DNA of 7,449 nucleotides from Paenibacillus sp. (lineage in GTDB: Bacteria > Bacillota > Bacilli > Paenibacillales > Paenibacillaceae). Positions 1-5,700 of the stretch are shown in pieces. Below the pieces are notes generated by a model, which was not told where the DNA came from, made no database searches, and saw nothing but the letters and a program-made list of their open reading frames with translations. The translations under genes and the position numbers were made by a program. Position 1 is the first letter of the stretch. The number at the start of each line of letters is the position of its first letter. The stretch spans positions 1 through 7,449 of the forward strand of contig JAQSXN010000176.1 of NCBI GenBank assembly GCA_029256665.1, given 5' to 3'.

Positions 1-173
1 TTGCCCATGCCGCCGGTACCGTGCACGTTCAGAATTCTTTCGGTCTTCTCGGAGAGCCGGGCCGCGTATTCGTCAAAGAAGCGAAGCTCGAAGGAACGGC
101 CGACAAAACCGGCCTCGTCCCACTCTTCCATCATTCGGCCGATGGAGCCGTCCGTATACTCGTCGTTTTGCAT
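1..173 (-). CDS. N-terminus of a STAND/AAA-type P-loop ATPase (partial)
   Basis: This is the first 57 codons of a minus-strand gene whose 3' part lies outside the window. The ATG is at 173-171, preceded by a GGGCGGTG stretch that can serve as a ribosome-binding site. The peptide begins MQNDEYTDGS and carries FVGRSFELRFF at residues 23-33, the 'FVGR..EL..F' signature that often precedes the nucleotide-binding domain of STAND and tetratricopeptide-linked ATPases. It ends ILNVHGTGGMG at residues 47-57; the next codon starts AA and is probably Lys, which would complete the Walker A P-loop G-T-G-G-M-G-K. Such proteins are commonly signal-responsive regulators with C-terminal TPR or LuxR-type domains, but nothing past the P-loop is visible, so the biological role is open. 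The gene is divergent from ilvB. No competing plus-strand gene is convincing here; the plus-strand frame over 1-297 has a composition typical of an antisense shadow. Confidence 0.75.
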   Translation of the reverse strand, partial: MQNDEYTDGSIGRMMEEWDEAGFVGRSFELRFFDEYAARLSEKTERILNVHGTGGMG

Positions 174-304
174 GCAATCACCGCCCGATTACCGAGATAT
201 TAGCCATGAGTATACTATTATTTTCACCCATTGGGTAGTACGCGCCTCGACCTCCGGAGATTATCCTTTAATTAGAAGCGATGAACAAGTTTCATGAGGA
301 GGAT
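174..304. promoter_or_regulatory. Divergent intergenic region between the ATPase gene and ilvB
   Basis: This AT-richer gap must hold the promoters for both divergent genes. A TATACT at 211-216 lies in the palindrome AGTATACT (209-216), so it could serve as a -10 element on either strand. The best plus-strand -35 partner is TTACCG (189-194, 16-base spacer), a poor match. A short inverted repeat ACCCA-T-TGGGT sits at 226-236 and a CTCCGGAG palindrome at 252-259. No T-box leader, which would be recognisable by its AGGGTGG core and a terminator hairpin, is present upstream of ilvB. Promoter positions are inferred. Confidence 0.45.
297..302 (+). promoter_or_regulatory. ilvB ribosome-binding site
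   Basis: AGGAGG is followed by two consecutive in-frame ATG codons at 305 and 308. The spacing is 2 bases to the first and 5 to the second, so the ATG at 308 is the better start. An in-frame upstream ATG at 281 has only a weak AGAAG-type sequence before it and would place this strong site inside the coding region. Confidence 0.75.
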
Positions 305-307
305 ATG

Positions 308-2041
308 ATGGACCACATTCAACCAAGGAAATTTTCCCGCGACCGGCTACTGAAGCCGGATCGGATTACGGGCTCGGAGATTCTTCTGCGGACGCTGCTG
401 CTCGAAGGGGTCGAATGCGTATTCGGCTATCCGGGCGGAGCCGTCCTTTACATTTACGATGCCATGCACGGAAACCCGGATTTTAACCATCTTCTCGCTC
501 GCCATGAGCAAGGTGCGATCCACGCCGCGGACGGGTACGCCAGGTCTACGGGCAAGATCGGCGTCTGTCTCGCGACCTCAGGACCCGGCGCAACGAACTT
601 GGTGACGGGCATCGCGACGGCTTACATGGATTCCGTGCCGTTGGTTGTCATTACGGGCAACGTCGCGACCACGTTGATCGGCACGGACTCCTTCCAAGAA
701 GCGGATATCGTCGGGATTACGCAGCCCATTACGAAACACAGCTTTTTTGTCCGACGGGTAGAAGATTTGGCGAAGACCTTGCGCGAGGCCTTTTATATTG
801 CGGGCACGGGGCGCCGAGGGCCGGTTCTGGTCGACATTCCGAAGGATGTTTCGGCGGAGATGGCGACGTTCGCGTTTCCCGAGCTCGCGCGGATTCCGGG
901 GTACGAACCAAGTCCCCCGATAGATATGGAATCCATACGGCTGTTGAAGGACGCGCTGCTGAAGGCCGAAAGGCCGCTTATATTGGCGGGCAACGGGGTC
1001 ATACAGTCGGATGCCTCAAGCGAATTGATGGAGCTGGCCGAGCGCCTATCCATCCCGGTTACGACGACGCTGCTCGGTCTTGGCGGGTTCCCGAGCGCGC
1101 ATCCGCTTTGGCTCGGCATGCCGGGCATGCACGGAACCTATGCCGCCAATCAGGCGATCTTGCAGTGCGACTTCCTGCTTTCGGTCGGAGCGCGGTTCGA
1201 TGACCGGGTCACGATGCGTTTGGACGGATTCGCGCCTCGCGCGCGAATCGCTCATATCGATATCGACGAGGCGGAGATCGGGAAGCTGGTCGACACCGCG
1301 ATTTCGGTTGTTGGCGACGCCAAACAGGCATTGGGTCATTTGCTGTCCCGTCTGGAAACCGGCATGCCGATCAGGGAGAATTGGAACGGTAGCTTGGCCG
1401 GCATGAAGCTGTCGCATCCGCTTCGTTACAGCGCATCTGACGAGAAACTCAAACCTCAGTTTGTCATGGAATTGTTGGACGAGACGACGAAGGGCGATGC
1501 GATCGTAACGACGGATGTCGGCCAGCATCAAATGTGGGCGGCGCAGTTCTATGGCTTCCGCAACCCTCGTTCGCTGATTACTTCCGGAGGGCTGGGCACG
1601 ATGGGATTCGGTTTTCCCTCCGCCATCGGCGCGCAAGTAGGCAATCCGGGGCGAATCGTCATCTCCGTCAACGGAGACGGCGGGATGCAAATGTGCGCGC
1701 AAGAACTCGCGATCTGCTCGATTCACCGCATCCCCGTGAAGGTGGTCGTCATCAATAACGGAACGCTGGGCATGATCAAGCAATGGCAGGAGCTCGTTTA
1801 CGATGGGCGCTACAGCCATATCGATTTGTCCGGAAGCCCGGATTTCGTCAAACTGGCGGAGGCGTACGGCATTAGAGCATGGCGAGCCGGCAATCCTTCG
1901 GAGGCCAGGAGCGCTTGGAGCGAAGCGCTGCTCCATGACGGCCCGGCTCTGGTCGATTTCGTCGTCGACGAGAACGAGCTCGTATATCCCATGGTCCCGC
2001 AAGGGAAGGCGCTGAGCGATATGATACTGGGAGGGGACTAA
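308..2041 (+). CDS. ilvB: Acetolactate synthase large (catalytic) subunit
   Basis: This thiamine-diphosphate enzyme condenses two pyruvates to 2-acetolactate, or pyruvate with 2-oxobutyrate to 2-aceto-2-hydroxybutyrate. It is the first common step of valine, leucine and isoleucine synthesis in the cytoplasm. From the ATG at 308 it is 577 aa, normal for the family. FGYPGGAVLYIYD opens the N-terminal pyrimidine-binding domain. The catalytic Glu is in HEQGAIHAADGYAR (E67), followed by TSGPGATNLVTG and GTDSFQEADIVGIT. The central FAD/DHAP-type domain covers about residues 200-340. The ThDP diphosphate/Mg motif runs from GDGG (456-459) to INNG (N483-N484), then MIKQWQEL and a C-terminal PMVPQGKALSDMI. 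No key residue looks missing. The start was chosen by spacing to AGGAGG at 297-302; ATG 305 or ATG 281 (586 aa) are possible alternatives. It is cotranscribed with ilvN; no ilvC or leu gene follows. Confidence 0.95.
   Translation: MDHIQPRKFSRDRLLKPDRITGSEILLRTLLLEGVECVFGYPGGAVLYIYDAMHGNPDFNHLLARHEQGAIHAADGYARSTGKIGVCLATSGPGATNLVTGIATAYMDSVPLVVITGNVATTLIGTDSFQEADIVGITQPITKHSFFVRRVEDLAKTLREAFYIAGTGRRGPVLVDIPKDVSAEMATFAFPELARIPGYEPSPPIDMESIRLLKDALLKAERPLILAGNGVIQSDASSELMELAERLSIPVTTTLLGLGGFPSAHPLWLGMPGMHGTYAANQAILQCDFLLSVGARFDDRVTMRLDGFAPRARIAHIDIDEAEIGKLVDTAISVVGDAKQALGHLLSRLETGMPIRENWNGSLAGMKLSHPLRYSASDEKLKPQFVMELLDETTKGDAIVTTDVGQHQMWAAQFYGFRNPRSLITSGGLGTMGFGFPSAIGAQVGNPGRIVISVNGDGGMQMCAQELAICSIHRIPVKVVVINNGTLGMIKQWQELVYDGRYSHIDLSGSPDFVKLAEAYGIRAWRAGNPSEARSAWSEALLHDGPALVDFVVDENELVYPMVPQGKALSDMILGGD
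2029..2036 (+). promoter_or_regulatory. ilvN ribosome-binding site inside the ilvB 3' end
   Basis: GGGAGGGG ends six bases before the ilvN ATG at 2043 and overlaps the last codons of ilvB, whose TAA is at 2039-2041. With one base between stop and start, translational coupling is likely, which would help keep the two subunits in balance. Confidence 0.8.
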
Positions 2042-2042
2042 T

Positions 2043-2525
2043 ATGGAAGGCAGACATACGATCGGCATTCTGGTTCGCGATCAACCAGGCGTTCTCCAGC
2101 GCGTATGCGGGTTGTTCGGCCGAAGAGGCTTCAACATCGACAGCATCTCGGTGGGGACGTCGGAGCATGAGGGGTTGTCCCGCATGATTCTCGTCATCAT
2201 GGGCGACGAGCGCGCGCACGAACAGCTGTGCAAGCAGCTTCATAAACTGATCGACGTCGTCCAAGTCGAATTGCTTAGCGGACGACCCATGATCGCAAGA
2301 GAGCTGATGCTTGTCCGAATTCGCGTGGATCCCGCCAAGCGGTCCGAGGTCATGGGCATGGCCGAAGCGTTCCGTTGTTCGGTCGTGGACGTGGGATCGG
2401 ACTCGCTGATCATCCAAATCGTCGGGGATGCCGACAAAAATCATGCGTTCATCCAACTTCTCGCTCCTTACGGCATACTTGAACTTGTCAGAACCGGAGA
2501 AACGGCAATGAGCCGGGGCAACTAA
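2043..2525 (+). CDS. ilvN: Acetolactate synthase small (regulatory) subunit
   Basis: This is the regulatory subunit of acetolactate synthase, also called ilvH. It binds the IlvB catalytic subunit, raises its activity and normally confers feedback inhibition by branched-chain amino acids, chiefly valine. It is 160 aa, usual for the family. An ACT domain spans about residues 4-77 with the diagnostic DQPGVLQRVCGLFGRRGFNI and DSISVG. The G16 and N31 region corresponds to the ACT-dimer effector site known from E. coli IlvH, so feedback control looks intact. The C-terminal ALS_ss_C-type domain (about 82-157) contains RELMLVRIRV and SLIIQIVGD. The ATG at 2043 lies one base after the ilvB stop, with a strong ribosome-binding site overlapping ilvB. 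A terminator follows 26 bases after the stop, so ilvN ends the operon. Confidence 0.95.
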   Translation: MEGRHTIGILVRDQPGVLQRVCGLFGRRGFNIDSISVGTSEHEGLSRMILVIMGDERAHEQLCKQLHKLIDVVQVELLSGRPMIARELMLVRIRVDPAKRSEVMGMAEAFRCSVVDVGSDSLIIQIVGDADKNHAFIQLLAPYGILELVRTGETAMSRGN

Positions 2526-2551
2526 CGAAAAAAGGATAACAAGGCGAACAG

Positions 2552-2584
2552 ACTGCTTCCTGCAAGATTGGAGGCGGTTTTTTT
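2552..2584 (+). terminator. Intrinsic terminator of ilvBN
   Basis: A 9-bp stem forms between ACTGCTTCC (2552-2560) and GGAGGCGGT (2570-2578). It includes two G-U pairs, has a 9-base loop, and is followed directly by a run of seven T (2578-2584). It lies 26 bases after the ilvN stop and separates the operon from the surface-protein gene. Confidence 0.88.
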
Positions 2585-2704
2585 GCCGCGCAAGCGCAAT
2601 ATTATCCGGATATCTCCATAGCTCCTCCGAATATTCACTATTTCCCGCAGGCTTGCGAGGGCTATACTTTAGGCGTAAATCAATCAATCAATTTACGAAT
2701 TCAA
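2585..2704 (+). promoter_or_regulatory. Upstream region of the surface-protein gene, candidate promoter
   Basis: This segment has no gene. The best -10 candidate is TATACT at 2663-2668, with a weak -35 TTTCCC at 2641-2646 (16-base spacer). A start site near 2675 would fall at the edge of the inverted repeat described separately. A 10-bp palindrome TATCCGGATA lies at 2603-2612. The promoter call rests only on motif resemblance and position after the ilvN terminator. Confidence 0.35.
2674..2697 (+). repeat. Perfect 7-bp inverted repeat (5'UTR hairpin or operator)
   Basis: CGTAAAT (2674-2680) and ATTTACG (2691-2697) are perfect reverse complements around a 10-base loop made of CAAT tetranucleotide repeats. 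The element begins about 6 bases after the candidate -10 and ends 8 bases before the ribosome-binding site. It could be an operator over the transcription start or a hairpin at the 5' end of the mRNA. No T-run follows, so it is not an intrinsic terminator. Confidence 0.6.
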
Positions 2705-2712
2705 AAGGGAGG
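2705..2712 (+). promoter_or_regulatory. Ribosome-binding site fixing the GTG start at 2720
   Basis: AAGGGAGG lies seven bases before GTG at 2720. This strong site, together with the Lys/Arg-rich signal peptide read directly after it, decides the start of the large gene in the absence of an ATG. Confidence 0.85.
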
Positions 2713-2719
2713 AACAAAA

Positions 2720-5700
2720 GTGAAGCAGACAAGGCTTAAACGATGGACCGCAGGCATGATCGCGGCAATGACCTTCTTGATGACCTTCGCCCCGTTGCCC
2801 GCAGCGAAGACGGCCGAAGCCGCAGCAAGCTGGGGCGCCGTCGTAAGCGCTTACGATCTTGCGACCCGCGGCGCGTGGAACGGCGTATACGGACGCGACG
2901 GGTACGTATTGTTCGGTTACGGGGGCAGAGATGCCGATCCGCTCGAGAATCATGGGGAGTCGGGCAAGGAAATCGCTTTGTACGAGAGCGATGTAGTCGT
3001 CAAGCCAGCTTATGTACAAGAACAAGGCGGCAGCCTCTATTCCGTAACGTCAGGCGCCCGCGCATGGGTCAAATCGGATGACGTCAGCAGCAACGGTGCC
3101 GTACTGGATCCGCCGACCGGCAGCGCGCTTGCCAAGACGAACGCCTTTATTTCAAGAGGGACGCCGGGAACCGACGGGGACATCCGGCAATTCGCCTTCA
3201 CGCTCGAGGATGACGAGGAGCATTTGTTTTCCGTTTATTTTGCGGGGGACATGAACCATAAGTATTACACGATTAAGGATTTGGACGGCAATGTTCTCGT
3301 GAATACATTCCGCGGAATGAAATCGCATAACCCTCCGCTGGTCGATGCGCCGGGCTTGCCTGAAGGGGCGAATAGCCTGGGGGATCAAGGCGCATACATC
3401 ACGTTCAAGGTAAAAGGGAGCTTCGTCTTCGAGGTGATGGGCTCTTGGAGCGAAGGGCCGTCGGGGATGTTCTTCGATCCTATCGATCCTGTCGATCCCG
3501 TTGATCCCGTCACGGAGGCCAAGGCGTCGCTAGTCGGCGTCGACAAGTCGACCAAAGGGGATTGGATCGGAAATTACGGACAGGATGGGCACATTCTGCT
3601 GGGGTACAACTATCCGGGCGCCGTTCCGGGCGATAATCCGGCTTGGGGGACGTGGCTGTTCATGGATCCTACAATCCATGATTACGTGTCGGAACCGGAC
3701 TATCTGGACCAATTCACGTACAATGTCAACGGCGGCTTGTGGGCCAGAAGCTCGACGAGCGATGAAGCCAGCTTAAGTCTTCCGGCCGGCGCCGGGTCGC
3801 CAGCCAAACATGATACCTATGGAGCCGGCGGTTCTCCGGGACAATTCAGCTTCGTGCTGGATGACGAGAATTGGCATCAATTTACGATCTACAGCAATGC
3901 CGTTCCGCAAAATCCGGTGGAGCTCGTCTTCCTGGACAACAGCGGCAACGCCATGCTTCCGAACCACTCGATTACGCCGAATACGTTTGACGGCGGCGCT
4001 TACTTGACCTACTTCGTCAAAGGCAGCTTTACATTGAAGGTAACCAAGGCGGACAGCGACATGACCTTCGGTCCGCAGGCGTTTTTCTTCGACGAACCGG
4101 CGGATTACGATCTCGCGGGGCTGACCGGCGAGTACCAATCGCCTCGTTCCGCCAAGCTGAGCTGGAGCGGCGGGGATGCGGGTTCGATCGCGGTCATCGA
4201 ACGTTCCGCGCAGGCAGATGGTCCTTTCGTTCAGGTTGGCACGACGGACGCCTCTGCCGGCACCTATGTCGATTCCGATCTGGGAACCGGCAGCGCGTAC
4301 TACTATAGACTTCGGGTTAAGGATGGCCAAAGGTATTCGTTGCCCGGCGACAGCGTCGTGTCCGTCGATGTGCCATCCTACCAAGCCACGGCCCTGCAAT
4401 TTGACTCCGAGACTTATGCGGTGGCAGGATCGGGATCCCCTGTCGAGCTCAAAGCGACGTTAACAGCCGATGGCTCGCCCGTGAGCGGCAAAACGATCGC
4501 GTTCAACTTGTCCGGCCGAACGGTCGGCGATTATATTCCCGCCGCGTTAGGCACGGCCGTAACAGATGATGCCGGAGTGGCGACGCTGAGCTTCACGCCC
4601 GATTATTTGGGCAGCTTCACCGTCACGGCTTCGTTCGCGGCGGACGACGAGGATCAGTTGGCGCAAGCGACTCAAGATGTTGCGCTTAAGATTGGCGGCG
4701 AGGCCTGGGAGCTTCCGCCGGTCGTCTACAAGCTATCGGATGCGGTGAAGCCCGGCGAGCTGATCTCCATCAACGGCTACGGGTTGAAAGCCGACGATCC
4801 GGACGATATTCAGGTCGTGATGAAGGCTTATAACGGCGGCTCCACATTGCCGGCAACGCCGCCGGCAGACGGAACGCCTGCTGCGATCAAGCAATACGAT
4901 CAGCGCGACGGCTATTTCCTCGTAGCCGAGTTTCCGGAACAACTGCCCGCAGGCGCATACGTTGTCTGGGTCAACAACGGAAACGGCTGGAGCGCGCCTA
5001 CATTGCTGAACGCCGCGCGTCCGCTGTTCATCTCCGAATATGAAGCGTGGGAAGGGCAGACGATCGATTTATCCGGACGCAGCTTGATGACCGAGCAGTT
5101 CGGAATGGACTCGGCGACGCGCTTGCGTCTCGTTAACGCCGCCTCCGGTGCGGTCGAGCAGAAGATCGAGCAGTATTCGCCATATTCTTTGCGCTTTACC
5201 GTCAAGGCGCCGATCGGCACCTATAACGTAGAGGTGAGCAACAATGACGGCGCGAGCTGGGCGCCGCTGGCCAGCGGACAAACGCTGGACGTGGTGGAGG
5301 TCGGACGGGATCCGCTGGGACTCGGCGTCGCATGGGCCGACTTGTTCGATTGGGACAATCGTTACGACGTAACCGACTTCGGAGCGGCTCCGGGAGACGG
5401 CGCGGACGATACCGCATCCGTAACGGACGCGATCGAGGCAGCTAAGGCTTCCGGCGGCGGAATCGTCTATTTCCCGTCCGGCACGTACGAGCTGAGCCGG
5501 GTTCCGATGTATGCGGACATCGTGCTGCTTGGCGAAGACAGAGATTCGACGCATCTCGTCTATACGGGAGCGGGAGTCAATATGTTCGAATCCGAGGGCG
5601 ACGGAGCCGTGGAAGGCCGTTACGGCGTATCCGGCTTTACGGTTGGACTTTCCGATGACGCCAAGCGCCCGGATATGTTTTTTGCATGGGGGCAACCTTG

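Noticed and set aside
216..236. Possible CodY-type operator (ATTTTC half) upstream of ilvB
   Set aside because: Only one half resembles the AATTTTC arm; the second half does not match. A similar AATTTTC at 330-336 inside ilvB also lacks its partner half.
1..297. Plus-strand frame of 98 codons at the left edge
   Set aside because: The Ser/Pro/Arg-rich composition is that of an antisense frame; the minus strand encodes a recognisable ATPase N-terminus, and this frame runs through the ilvB promoter and ribosome-binding region.
174..304. T-box riboswitch upstream of ilvB
   Set aside because: The gap is too short for a full T-box leader and neither the AGGGTGG-type core nor a terminator hairpin is present.
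1046..2068. Minus-strand open frame of 340 codons
   Set aside because: Antisense shadow of ilvB, whose plus-strand motifs (GDGG...INNG, QWQE) are unmistakable.
1872..2687. Minus-strand open frame of 271 codons across ilvN
   Set aside because: It is antisense to ilvN and the end of ilvB and runs through the ilvN terminator; no recognisable domain.
2674..2697. Inverted repeat as a second terminator for ilvBN
   Set aside because: The stem is AT-rich and not followed by a T-run, and a stronger terminator already lies at 2552-2584.
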